From assembly GCF_013170825.1 (NCBI RefSeq), contig NZ_CP033365.1, forward strand, positions 1,302,001-1,366,000: a stretch of 64,000 bases of DNA, read 5' to 3'. A program made the translations under genes and the position numbers. A model generated the notes under the pieces. The model made no database searches and had not been told where the DNA came from. It saw only the letters and a list, made by a program, of their open reading frames with translations. Positions 18,898 through 26,278 of the stretch are shown here, piece by piece. Each line of letters starts with the position of its first letter. Positions within the stretch are counted from its first letter, which is position 1. The stretch comes from Mesorhizobium sp. NZP2298 (GTDB lineage: Bacteria > Pseudomonadota > Alphaproteobacteria > Rhizobiales > Rhizobiaceae).

Positions 18898-19098
18898 TTT
18901 TATCCGCGCCAGCTTTCTGAACGATTTTCCCACCCGGTGGCCCTGCCTAGTGGCCGACGACCGCATGCCTGATGCCACACTGGTCGGTTTTATGGCAAGG
19001 AAAAGGCGGCGTGTGTTGGCGGGCAGTGATATTGTCGCTGCGATACAATCTTCCTGAAGGGCCCACAAACCCGACAGGCATTTGGGGGACAAACAACG

Positions 19099-19665
19099 AT
19101 GCGGATCTACCCTCTCGTTACGATGGTAGGACTTCTTTGCTGCGTTGCAGGAGCCAATGCTGCCGACAAGACCGTTCATGACCGAAACAACGGGGTTTCG
19201 CTGACCTTTCCCGAGGAGTGGATCAATGAGCCGCTTTCCGACGAGGGGATTTTGATGAGTGTAAAATCCAGCGATCAGGGGCTTACCTGTATGGTCTCCG
19301 GCTCTCTCTACAGCCCATCGGGTTCGCCGCCCGATCCGCGCAAGTTCATCGAGGATTGGTCGATGGATACGTGGAAGTGGATGATAGGTAGATCATACAG
19401 CACAGCCAATTTCAGCAATGACAAGCTTGCAAAGTTTCCGGACGGCTACCCCGTGCGGCTTGCCGATCTGGACTTTACGGTTATCGACAAGGATAGGACC
19501 CTGTATGGCCATTCCAGGTTTGCGTTTTCGGTGCGAGGAGTGCGCTACGGCTATGTCAACTGCGCGGTGATGAGCCAGAGCGCCGAGCAGGTGAAGCAGA
19601 TGTGGGCGCCAATGGCGGACAAGGCTGAGCGTGTGGTGAATTCTTTCGTTCTCGACCCGACTTGA
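19099..19665 (+). CDS. Exported protein of unknown function
   Basis: A 188-residue protein with a clear signal peptide (VTMVGLLCCVAGANA/AD). The mature part begins HDRNNGVSLTFPEEW, resembling small periplasmic PsbP/DcrB-like proteins, but the match is only impressionistic. Two cysteines remain after cleavage. TTTGGGGGAC precedes the ATG. It is divergent from the PLA2-like gene with about 200 bp between them, so a shared control region is possible. Base composition is slightly more AT-rich than its neighbours. Confidence 0.65.
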   Translation: MRIYPLVTMVGLLCCVAGANAADKTVHDRNNGVSLTFPEEWINEPLSDEGILMSVKSSDQGLTCMVSGSLYSPSGSPPDPRKFIEDWSMDTWKWMIGRSYSTANFSNDKLAKFPDGYPVRLADLDFTVIDKDRTLYGHSRFAFSVRGVRYGYVNCAVMSQSAEQVKQMWAPMADKAERVVNSFVLDPT

Positions 19666-19697
19666 ACAGCGCACTGCGATTGCCGGTTTGCCGAAAA

Positions 19698-20576
19698 TTA
19701 GCTGAACAAGCCCCGTTCCCGCTCAACCGCCTTGGTGATGAAGCTGGCGACAATCTGGATGCGGCGCAGCGGCCTGACCGATTCGTGATAGACCAGCCAG
19801 TAGGCGCGGCGGATGGGCGCTACCACATCGACGGCCACCAGTTCCGGCATCGAACGCGCGACGAAGGTGTGCAGGATGCCGATGCCGGCGCCCGAGCGCA
19901 CCGCTTCGGCCTGGCCGAGCGCGGACGAAATGGCGAAGCTGGTGCGCCAGTCCGCGCTGAACTCGGCCGCGTAGTCGAGCGATGGGCTGACAATGAGATC
20001 CGGAACATAACCGATGAGCGTGTGCTGGCCGAGTTCGGCGGCGGTCCTGGGCAGACCATTGGCGTCGGCATAGGCCCGCGACGCAAACAGGCCGAGCGAG
20101 TAGTCGACCAGCTTTCCGGCCACCAGCCGGCCCTCCGTCGGCCGCTCGACGGTGATGGCGATGTCGGCCTCGCGCCGGGACAGGGAGAAGGAACGCGGCA
20201 CCGGCACGAGCTGGATCGTCAGTTCGCGATGCAGTGCGGTCAGTTCGCCGAGACGTCTGGCCAGGAAGGCGACGCCGAAGCCGTCGGGTGCTCCGATGCG
20301 CACCGTGCCCGAGACGTCGTCCTCGCCGGCAATGGTCGAACGCGCGGCGATCATGTCGCCCTCCATGCGCTCGGCAATATCGAGGAAGCGCTCGCCGGCG
20401 GGCGTCAGTTCGCTGCCGGTGGTCAGGCGGCGAAAGAGTTTTGTACGCAGCGCGTCTTCGAGCGCGGCGATGCGGCGCGACACGGTGGCGTGGTTGAGTT
20501 CCAGCCGCCTGGCGGCGCCAAGGATCTGGCCGGCGCGGGCGACGGCGAGGAAGATGCGGACGTCATCCCAGTTCAT
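19698..20576 (-). CDS. LysR-family transcriptional regulator
   Basis: A 292-residue regulator with an N-terminal winged helix (MNWDDVRIFLAVARAGQILG, LELNHATVSRRIAALED) and a LysR substrate-binding domain (GTVRIGAPDGFG onward). It is divergent from mmsA with 161 bp between starts, so mmsA is its likely target. This subclass often autoregulates. The inducer is unknown; methylmalonate semialdehyde or a valine/inositol catabolite is a guess. Confidence 0.9.
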   Translation of the reverse strand: MNWDDVRIFLAVARAGQILGAARRLELNHATVSRRIAALEDALRTKLFRRLTTGSELTPAGERFLDIAERMEGDMIAARSTIAGEDDVSGTVRIGAPDGFGVAFLARRLGELTALHRELTIQLVPVPRSFSLSRREADIAITVERPTEGRLVAGKLVDYSLGLFASRAYADANGLPRTAAELGQHTLIGYVPDLIVSPSLDYAAEFSADWRTSFAISSALGQAEAVRSGAGIGILHTFVARSMPELVAVDVVAPIRRAYWLVYHESVRPLRRIQIVASFITKAVERERGLFS

Positions 20577-20610
20577 GGGAATCCTTCAGGAGATATGTTG
20601 TGACCACTAT

Positions 20611-20657
20611 TTGCGAGAATTGATGCGCGCTCGTCAATCGATATCTAATTTTCGCAC
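20611..20657. promoter_or_regulatory. Candidate LysR operator upstream of mmsA
   Basis: TTGCGAGAATT (20611-20621) and AATTTTCGCAC (20647-20657) form an imperfect inverted repeat with about 25 bases between. It sits between the divergent LysR and mmsA starts. The T-N11-A core of classical LysR sites is not clean, so this is a candidate only. Confidence 0.4.
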
Positions 20658-20737
20658 AACGGTTGCGTTCTCCCTCGCGTTGCCTTCGACCCCGCAAAGG
20701 CGGACAATACAGCATCACAAACCCAGGGAGAGAAATC

Positions 20738-22234
20738 ATGATCGAATACGGTCATTTCATCGGCGGCAAGCGTGTCGCCGGCACCAGCGGCCGCAAGCAG
20801 GATGTCATGCAGCCCATGGACGGCTCCGTGCGCGGCACGGTGGCGCTGGCCTCGCAGGCGGAACTGCGCGCGGCGGTCGAGGATGCCAAGGCGGCGCAGC
20901 CGAAATGGGCCGCCACCAACCCGCAGCGCCGCGTGCGCGTGCTGATGAAATTCCTCGAACTGGTCGCCCGCGACTATGACGAACTGGCCGACATACTGGC
21001 GCGCGAGCACGGCAAGACGATCGCCGACGCCAAGGGTGACATCCAGCGCGGCCTCGAAGTGGTGGAAGTCTGCATCGGCGCGCCGCATATGATGAAGGGC
21101 GAGTTCACCGATGGCGCCGGCCCCGGCATCGATGTCTACTCGATGCGCCAGCCGCTCGGCGTCGTCGCCGGCATCACGCCGTTCAACTTCCCGGCGATGA
21201 TCCCGCTGTGGAAGATCGCGCCTGCGATTGCATGCGGCAATGCCTTCATCCTGAAGCCGTCCGAGCGTGACCCGGGCGTGCCGATCCGCATCGCCGAATT
21301 GTTCCTCGAGGCTGGCCTGCCGGCAGGCATCCTCAACGTCGTCAACGGCGACAAGGAAGTCGTCGACGCCATCCTCGACGATCCCGACATCAAGGCCGTC
21401 GGCTTCGTCGGCTCGACGCCGATCGCCCACTACATCTATTCGCGCGGCACGGCCGCCGGCAAGCGCGTGCAGTGCTTCGGCGGCGCCAAGAACCACATGA
21501 TCATCATGCCCGACGCCGACATGGATCAGACCGTCGACGCGCTGATCGGCGCCGGTTACGGCTCGGCCGGCGAGCGCTGCATGGCGATCTCGGTGGCGGT
21601 TCCGGTCGGCAACGACACCGCCAACCGGCTGATGGAGAAGCTGGTTCCGCGTGTCGAGAGCCTGAAGGTCGGCCCGTCGACGGATTCGGCCGCCGATTTC
21701 GGCCCGCTGGTGACGGCGCAGGCGCTGGAGCGCGTGAAGGGTTATGTCGACACCGGTGTCAAGGAAGGCGCCAAGCTGGTCGTCGACGGCCGCGGCTTCA
21801 AGATGCAGGGCTACGAGAACGGCTACTATATGGGCGGCTGCCTGTTCGACAACGTCACGGCAGACATGCGCATCTACAAGGAAGAAATCTTCGGGCCGGT
21901 GCTCTCGGTGGTGCGCGCCCCGACCTATGAGAGCGCGATCAAGCTCGCCAACGACCACGAAATGGGCAATGGCGTCGCCATCTTCACCCGCGACGGCGAC
22001 GCCGCGCGTGACTTTGCCTCGCGCGTCCAGGTCGGCATGGTCGGCGTCAACGTGCCGATCCCGGTGCCGATCGCCTATTACACGTTCGGCGGCTGGAAGG
22101 CGTCTTCCTTCGGCGACCTCAACCAGCATGGTGCCGATGCCTTCCGCTTCTACACCAAGACCAAGACGGTGACCTCGCGCTGGCCGTCCGGCATCAAGGA
22201 CGGTGCGGAATTCGTCATCCCGACGATGAACTGA
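20738..22234 (+). CDS. mmsA: CoA-acylating methylmalonate-semialdehyde dehydrogenase
   Basis: A 498-residue aldehyde dehydrogenase that converts (methyl)malonate semialdehyde plus CoA and NAD to propionyl- or acetyl-CoA, in valine and myo-inositol breakdown. Visible features are ITPFNFPAMIPLWKIAPAIA, the NAD site VGFVGSTPIA and the catalytic cysteine in GSAGERCMAISVAV, all typical of MmsA/IolA. ATG 20738 has CAGGGAGAGAAATC upstream. A strong terminator follows. Confidence 0.95.
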   Translation: MIEYGHFIGGKRVAGTSGRKQDVMQPMDGSVRGTVALASQAELRAAVEDAKAAQPKWAATNPQRRVRVLMKFLELVARDYDELADILAREHGKTIADAKGDIQRGLEVVEVCIGAPHMMKGEFTDGAGPGIDVYSMRQPLGVVAGITPFNFPAMIPLWKIAPAIACGNAFILKPSERDPGVPIRIAELFLEAGLPAGILNVVNGDKEVVDAILDDPDIKAVGFVGSTPIAHYIYSRGTAAGKRVQCFGGAKNHMIIMPDADMDQTVDALIGAGYGSAGERCMAISVAVPVGNDTANRLMEKLVPRVESLKVGPSTDSAADFGPLVTAQALERVKGYVDTGVKEGAKLVVDGRGFKMQGYENGYYMGGCLFDNVTADMRIYKEEIFGPVLSVVRAPTYESAIKLANDHEMGNGVAIFTRDGDAARDFASRVQVGMVGVNVPIPVPIAYYTFGGWKASSFGDLNQHGADAFRFYTKTKTVTSRWPSGIKDGAEFVIPTMN

Positions 22235-22248
22235 TCGGGAAACGTTCC

Positions 22249-22288
22249 AAACAAAAAGAGGCGGCTCATCCCGCCTCTTTTTGTTTTT
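22249..22288. terminator. Rho-independent terminator between mmsA and the SDR gene
   Basis: A perfect 16-bp stem (AAACAAAAAGAGGCGG at 22249-22264 and its complement at 22271-22286) with a 6-base loop. U-runs are present in both directions, so it can serve mmsA and the convergent SDR gene. Confidence 0.9.
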
Positions 22289-22306
22289 GTCGTTCGCTTG
22301 CCTCCT

Positions 22307-23107
22307 TCAGACCGTCGGTATGGTGCCGCCGTCGATGACGTATTCGGCGCCGTGGATTGCCGAAGCGCGGTCCGAGACAAGGAATGCCACAAGTTCCGCA
22401 ACCTCCTGCGGCCATGCCGGCCGGCCGATCGGGATGCCGCCCAGCGCATCCATGATGCCCTGGCGGGCGGTTGCCTCATCCGAGCCCGAGTGGGATGCCA
22501 GCCGCTTCACCATGGCTTCCGATGCGCTGGTGTGGATCCAGCCCGGGGCCACGCTGTTGACCCGGATGCCTTTCGGGCCGAGTTCCTTGGATAGCACCTT
22601 GCTGTAGGTTGAAAGGGCTGCCTTGGCCGCCGCATAGGCGATGGTGGATTCGTGCAGCGGCAGGCGGCGCTGGATCGACGATATGTGGATGATCACGCCT
22701 GCGCCTTGCTCGATCATGCCGGGAATCAGCAAGCGATCGAGCCGCACCGCCGCCAGCAGATTGAGGCTGAGCTCGTCCTGCCAGAGCTGATCGGTCAGTC
22801 CGGCAAATCCGCCGCCGGGGCTTTTCGAACCGCCGACGCTGTGCACGATGATGTCGATGCCGCCAAGCTGCTTCATTATGGCCGCGGCCACTGTCTCGGT
22901 ACCCGCCAAAGTACTCACATCGGCCTGCACGAACAGCTCTTGCGATGATGCTTCGGTCGCTGAGCGGGCAGTGGTAATAACGATCGCGCCTGCCGCCGAA
23001 AGCCTGCGCACGATGGCTTCGCCGGCGCCCTTGGTACCGCCGGTGACCAGAACGCGCTTGCCGGCAAATTCCCGGTCGTCGAACGCAAATTTCTGAACGA
23101 TGGTCAT
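22307..23107 (-). CDS. Short-chain dehydrogenase/reductase
   Basis: A 266-residue classical SDR. The cofactor motif is VLVTGGTKGAGEAI, the NAG-like strand is IIVHSVGG, and the catalytic residues are visible as SSIQRRLP and YAAAKAAL (Tyr-x3-Lys), then VNSVAPGWIHT. The substrate is unknown. ATG 23107 overlaps the stop of the upstream NTF2-like gene, so the two are coupled. The HxlR regulator is divergent and probably controls the pair. Confidence 0.92.
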   Translation of the reverse strand: MTIVQKFAFDDREFAGKRVLVTGGTKGAGEAIVRRLSAAGAIVITTARSATEASSQELFVQADVSTLAGTETVAAAIMKQLGGIDIIVHSVGGSKSPGGGFAGLTDQLWQDELSLNLLAAVRLDRLLIPGMIEQGAGVIIHISSIQRRLPLHESTIAYAAAKAALSTYSKVLSKELGPKGIRVNSVAPGWIHTSASEAMVKRLASHSGSDEATARQGIMDALGGIPIGRPAWPQEVAELVAFLVSDRASAIHGAEYVIDGGTIPTV

Positions 23108-23433
23108 GCGCCGATCTCCAGCCGCGTGATCCGGTCGCCGGCCAGCGTGAAGGCATAATGGAGCGTCGCGGGGCTGCCCGGGAAATTGCCTGACACGATG
23201 CCGGCGATCCGCCATGCATCGCCATGGACCGTCGCGTCGGCGACCTCGACGGTCACCCGGTATTTGCGTGTCGTCTCCTCCATCCAACCGCGGATGGCGG
23301 CCAGACCCCGATGGGTTTTGCCTTCGTCCTTGACCGTGGCGTCCGATGCGAAGGGCGCCAGCATGGCGTCGATGTCATGCCTGTTCTTGGCGGCGAAATA
23401 GTTGGCCAGCGGCTGCGGAAGATTTGCGGTCAT
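23104..23433 (-). CDS. NTF2/SnoaL-like protein
   Basis: A 109-residue single-domain protein with the SnoaL/NTF2 pattern: N-terminal helix LANYFAAKNRHDIDAMLAPFASDATV, HRGLAAIRGWMEE, then beta strands ending HYAFTLAGDRITRLEI. Such proteins bind or isomerise small hydrophobic molecules, and many have no known reaction. It is the first gene of a two-gene operon with the SDR and is divergent from the HxlR regulator 65 bp away. Confidence 0.82.
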   Translation of the reverse strand: MTANLPQPLANYFAAKNRHDIDAMLAPFASDATVKDEGKTHRGLAAIRGWMEETTRKYRVTVEVADATVHGDAWRIAGIVSGNFPGSPATLHYAFTLAGDRITRLEIGA

Positions 23434-23498
23434 GGTGTCGTCTCCGGTGCGGGTTGCCGCCGCCGGCGGAGGCCGGCGGCGCTTGTGCGGCCTCTAAA

Positions 23499-23930
23499 AT
23501 GAGATATGCTGGTGAAATGACAAGAACCGACGAAAAAGTAAGGTACTTACCTGAAAGTAAGGCTGGGCCTGAAAGTAAGGTTGAGCCCGAAAGTGAGCCC
23601 GAGACACTGACGCCGTTGTCGGCGGCCAGCGGCGTCGAGAATGTGCTGCGTATCCTCGAGGGCCGCTGGAAGCTGGTGATCCTGTTTCATCTATTCGGCG
23701 GCAAGGTGCTGCGCTTTTCCGACCTCGAACGGGCGATCCCGACAATCTCGCAGAAAATGCTGATCCAGCAGTTGCGGCAGATGGAGAGCGACGGCATCGT
23801 GCGCCGTATTGTGCACCACCAGGTGCCGCCCAAGGTCGAGTACTGCCTGACCGATTGGGGTCAGGCCCTGTGCCCGGCCCTCGACGCCTTGTTGAAATGG
23901 GCGGCACTCCGCGACCCGGCGGAAGCTTGA
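23499..23930 (+). CDS. HxlR-family transcriptional regulator
   Basis: A winged-helix regulator of about 143 residues. The HxlR domain runs from about residue 45 (VENVLRILEGRWKLVILFHL, FSDLERAIPTISQKMLIQQL, HHQVPPKVEYCLTDWGQAL). ATG 23499 and ATG 23517 are both possible. The N-terminal extension is encoded by an 18-bp triplet repeat (23551-23603) giving an ESK/PE-rich stretch, unusual for the family. Many HxlR proteins sense electrophiles or quinones. Its divergent targets are probably the NTF2-like and SDR genes. Confidence 0.85.
   Translation: MRYAGEMTRTDEKVRYLPESKAGPESKVEPESEPETLTPLSAASGVENVLRILEGRWKLVILFHLFGGKVLRFSDLERAIPTISQKMLIQQLRQMESDGIVRRIVHHQVPPKVEYCLTDWGQALCPALDALLKWAALRDPAEA
23538..23603 (+). 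repeat. Three 18-bp tandem repeats with TACT-N8-AGTA motif inside the HxlR gene
   Basis: Units at 23551-23568, 23569-23586 and 23587-23603 share CTGAAAGTAAGG. Just before them GTAAGGTACTTAC is an inverted repeat, and TACT (23544-23547), eight bases, AGTA (23556-23559) resembles the box bound by HxlR/YodB-type regulators. Confidence 0.6.
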
Positions 23931-24061
23931 CGGGGTCGTCGTCTGCATCGCGCCGCGAGCTCCGGAATGACGCTTGTTTTCGGATCGGGACCTCACCATA
24001 TCGATTCCAGGGAATGGTAAAGTTCCCCGACGACAGACCGGAAACCAGAAGGAGTGACGTG

Positions 24062-24103
24062 ATGAAGACGTCGAACCCGGCCTGGAGCGTTCCGGTGCAT
24101 TGA
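24062..24103 (+). CDS. Possible 13-residue leader peptide
   Basis: MKTSNPAWSVPVH preceded by AAGGAG seven bases upstream. Its last codons contain GCGTTCCGG (24087-24095), which can pair with CCGGAACGC (24128-24136) just ahead of the ribosome site of the next gene. Ribosomes on the peptide could alter that fold. This is only a candidate. Confidence 0.3.
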   Translation: MKTSNPAWSVPVH

Positions 24104-24156
24104 GGCTGCCCCATGTGCCTCCCTTTGCCGGAACGCGAAGGCGAAGGAGGTGCCAA

Positions 24157-24468
24157 ATGGCACACAAATTTTCGTTTCGATGGGTCAGGATAGCCGTCAT
24201 CGGCGCCGCGCTCGCGCTGTCGGCGCTATCGGCGCAGGCGCAGTTTATCTGCGGCGGCCACAGCGACATCGTCGCGGGACTGGCGCAGGCCTTTCAACAA
24301 AAGCAGATCGGCTACGGTGTTGTCGGCCAAGCCGCCATTGTCGAGGTCTATGTTTCGGCGAGTGGGACCTGGTCCATGCTGGTGACCGATGTGAACGGCC
24401 GAAGCTGCATCTTCGCGACCGGCGATGGATGGGAGAATACCGCCATCAACGCCGCGCAAGGGATCTGA
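24157..24468 (+). CDS. Small exported protein of unknown function
   Basis: A 103-residue protein with a signal peptide (AVIGAALALSALSAQA/QF) and a mature domain of about 70 residues holding two cysteines (FICGGHSD, GRSCIFATGDGWE), which may form a disulfide. The ribosome site GAAGGAGG is strong. Similar short secreted proteins occur in rhizobia, but I cannot name the family. It is convergent with the GntR gene. Confidence 0.7.
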   Translation: MAHKFSFRWVRIAVIGAALALSALSAQAQFICGGHSDIVAGLAQAFQQKQIGYGVVGQAAIVEVYVSASGTWSMLVTDVNGRSCIFATGDGWENTAINAAQGI

Positions 24469-24476
24469 TCGCCCGT

Positions 24477-25136
24477 TCAGCGCGTCGCCGCCGTCTCGGC
24501 ATGGCCACGCAGGAGCGCCATCAGCCGCTTGGCATCCTTGGCCGCGGCCTCCTCATCGCCGTCGAGGATCGAGCGGATCAGCGCGACGTGATGCTCGGCT
24601 GACTCGGCCAGGCCCGTATCCGCCTTGTAGCGGAACCAGAAGCGGCGGCTGTGGGTCTGCAGGGGCGCGGCCAGACGGGCGGCGAACGGATTGTCGGCGG
24701 CCAGCGCCAGCGCTTCGTCGAGCGCCTTGTCGGCCTGGATGAAGGCAAGCACATTGCCTGATATGACCGCCTTCTGCATGGCCAGCGCCGCCTCGTGAAA
24801 CAGATCGGCGGCCTCGCGGGTGACGAAGCGGGCGGCCGAGCGGGCAAGCACCACCTCGACGCCGCGCCGGGCGTCGAGAACGCGCAACCAGTCGCCGGGA
24901 TGCAGCGGCGCGATCGCGATGCCGGCGCGTGGCCTGACGTCGAGCAGCCCTTCCCAGGCCAGTCGCTGGATCGCCTCGCGCACGGGCGTGCGGCCGAGCG
25001 CCAGCCTTTCGATGAGCGCGCCCTCGGTGACAAAGCTCGCCGGCGCCAGCTCCAGCGTGACGATCATATGCTCGAGCACACGGTAGGCCTTGGTCGCGGC
25101 CGGCTCGGGTGTCGATCCTGGTTCGATGGATATCAA
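24477..25136 (-). CDS. GntR/FadR-family regulator of the hydroxyproline cluster
   Basis: A 219-residue regulator with an N-terminal winged helix (AYRVLEHMIVTLELAPASFV, LGRTPVREAIQRLAWEGLLDVR) and an FCD-type C-terminal domain. TTG 25136 is preferred because AGGAG lies just upstream. ATG 25169 would lie inside the operator palindrome. It is divergent from the DapA-like gene, so it probably represses the hydroxyproline genes until the inducer appears. Confidence 0.88.
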   Translation of the reverse strand: MISIEPGSTPEPAATKAYRVLEHMIVTLELAPASFVTEGALIERLALGRTPVREAIQRLAWEGLLDVRPRAGIAIAPLHPGDWLRVLDARRGVEVVLARSAARFVTREAADLFHEAALAMQKAVISGNVLAFIQADKALDEALALAADNPFAARLAAPLQTHSRRFWFRYKADTGLAESAEHHVALIRSILDGDEEAAAKDAKRLMALLRGHAETAATR

Positions 25137-25147
25137 AGGTGGTCTCC

Positions 25148-25224
25148 TGATATATCTAGAATATATCATAACAGATTCCGCATTGACAGCGGCTTTCTTA
25201 ATAGATATACGACTGATATATCAG
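25148..25224. promoter_or_regulatory. Promoter and two operator palindromes of the hydroxyproline cluster
   Basis: TTGACA (25183-25188), 17 bases, then TATACG (25206-25211) form a sigma70-like promoter reading right. It is flanked by the near-palindrome TGATATAT...ATATATCA (25148-25168) and the perfect palindrome CTGATATATCAG (25213-25224). Both share TGATATAT, fitting a GntR dimer. Binding at both would block the promoter. Confidence 0.65.
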
Positions 25225-25238
25225 ATGGAGAGATAGCT

Positions 25239-26132
25239 ATGTGGACCGGAGTTTTCCCCGCAGTCACGACCAAATTCACCGCCGACGATCGGCTCGACCA
25301 CGCCGAGATGGAGCGCTGCTTCAACCTGCAGATGGAGGCCGGCTGCGACGGCATAATCGTCTGCGGCTCGCTCGGCGAAGGGCCGATGCTGTCGCATGAC
25401 GAGAAGATCGAGGTGCTGAAGACCGCGCAGAAAGTCGCCGGCAAGAAGCCCGTGCTGCTGACGGTCAACGAGGCGGGTACCCGCGAGGCGGCCAGCATCG
25501 CCAAGCGCGCCGCCAAGGAAGGCGCCAACGGCCTGATGGTGGTGCCGAGCCCGATCTACCACACCAACGCGGAAGAGACTGTCGCGGCGCTGCGCGCCGT
25601 CGCCGAAGCTGGCGACCTGCCGGTCATGATCTATTCCAACCGGCTTGCCTACCGTGTCGACGTCACCGTCGATCAGATGGAGGAGCTGGCATCGGACAAA
25701 CGTTTTGTCGCCATCAAGGAATCCTCGGACGACATTCGCCGCTCGACAGAGATCATCAACCGCCTGGGCAGCCGCTACGACCTGTTCACCGGCGTCGACA
25801 ATCTGGCCTTCGAGGCGCTGTCGGTCGGCGCCATTGGCTGGGTGGCCGGCCTGGTCACCGCCTTCCCGCGCGAGACCGTCGCCATCTATCAGCTGATGAA
25901 GCAGGGCCGCCGCGAGGAGGCACTCGCCATCTACCGCTGGTTCCGGCCGCTGCTCGACCTCGACGTCTCGACCTATCTGGTGCAGAACATCAAGCTCGCG
26001 GAAGTCTTCGCCATCAACACCAATGACCGTGTGCGCATGCCGCGCCAGCCCTTGTCGGGCGAGCGCCGCAAGGCGGTCGAGAAGATCGTCAAGGACGCTC
26101 TGGCGGTTCGTCCGAAGCTGCCGCAGTTCTGA
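25239..26132 (+). CDS. Dihydrodipicolinate synthase family protein, probable pyrroline-4-hydroxy-2-carboxylate deaminase
   Basis: A 297-residue DapA-fold aldolase/deaminase. The substrate loop is visible as CGSLGEGPMLSHDEK, then YSNRLAYRVDV and the Schiff-base lysine in FVAIKESSDD. On sequence alone it could be any DapA relative. With an epimerase and a FAD oxidase next to it, it is most likely the deaminase that makes alpha-ketoglutarate semialdehyde in trans-4-hydroxyproline breakdown (HypD-like). GGAGAGATAGCT precedes ATG 25239. Confidence 0.82.
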   Translation: MWTGVFPAVTTKFTADDRLDHAEMERCFNLQMEAGCDGIIVCGSLGEGPMLSHDEKIEVLKTAQKVAGKKPVLLTVNEAGTREAASIAKRAAKEGANGLMVVPSPIYHTNAEETVAALRAVAEAGDLPVMIYSNRLAYRVDVTVDQMEELASDKRFVAIKESSDDIRRSTEIINRLGSRYDLFTGVDNLAFEALSVGAIGWVAGLVTAFPRETVAIYQLMKQGRREEALAIYRWFRPLLDLDVSTYLVQNIKLAEVFAINTNDRVRMPRQPLSGERRKAVEKIVKDALAVRPKLPQF

Positions 26133-26139
26133 GGGCTTT

Positions 26140-26278
26140 CTTCTCCCCGTTCACCGGGAGAAGATGGTCGCGGTCAGGGGAGAGGCAGCATCGACGTGCA
26201 GGGAAATTCCAAATCTCCAGACGAGGGGCGCCGCCCCTCATCGGCCCTTGGGGCGCCTTCTCCCCGTGAACGGGGGGA
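26140..26278. repeat. Rhizobial intergenic palindromic repeat (RIME-like)
   Basis: Three near-palindromes: TTCTCCCCGTTCACCGGGAG (26150-26169), GAGGGGCGCCGCCCCTC (26223-26239), and CTTCTCCCCGTGAACGGGGG from about 26257. This resembles the RIME-type mosaic elements dispersed in rhizobial genomes. Its right half is read as codons of the next gene. Confidence 0.6.

Noticed and set aside
20645..22129. Long antisense frame over mmsA
   Set aside because: Histidine/arginine-rich shadow translation with no family resemblance; mmsA is certain on the other strand.
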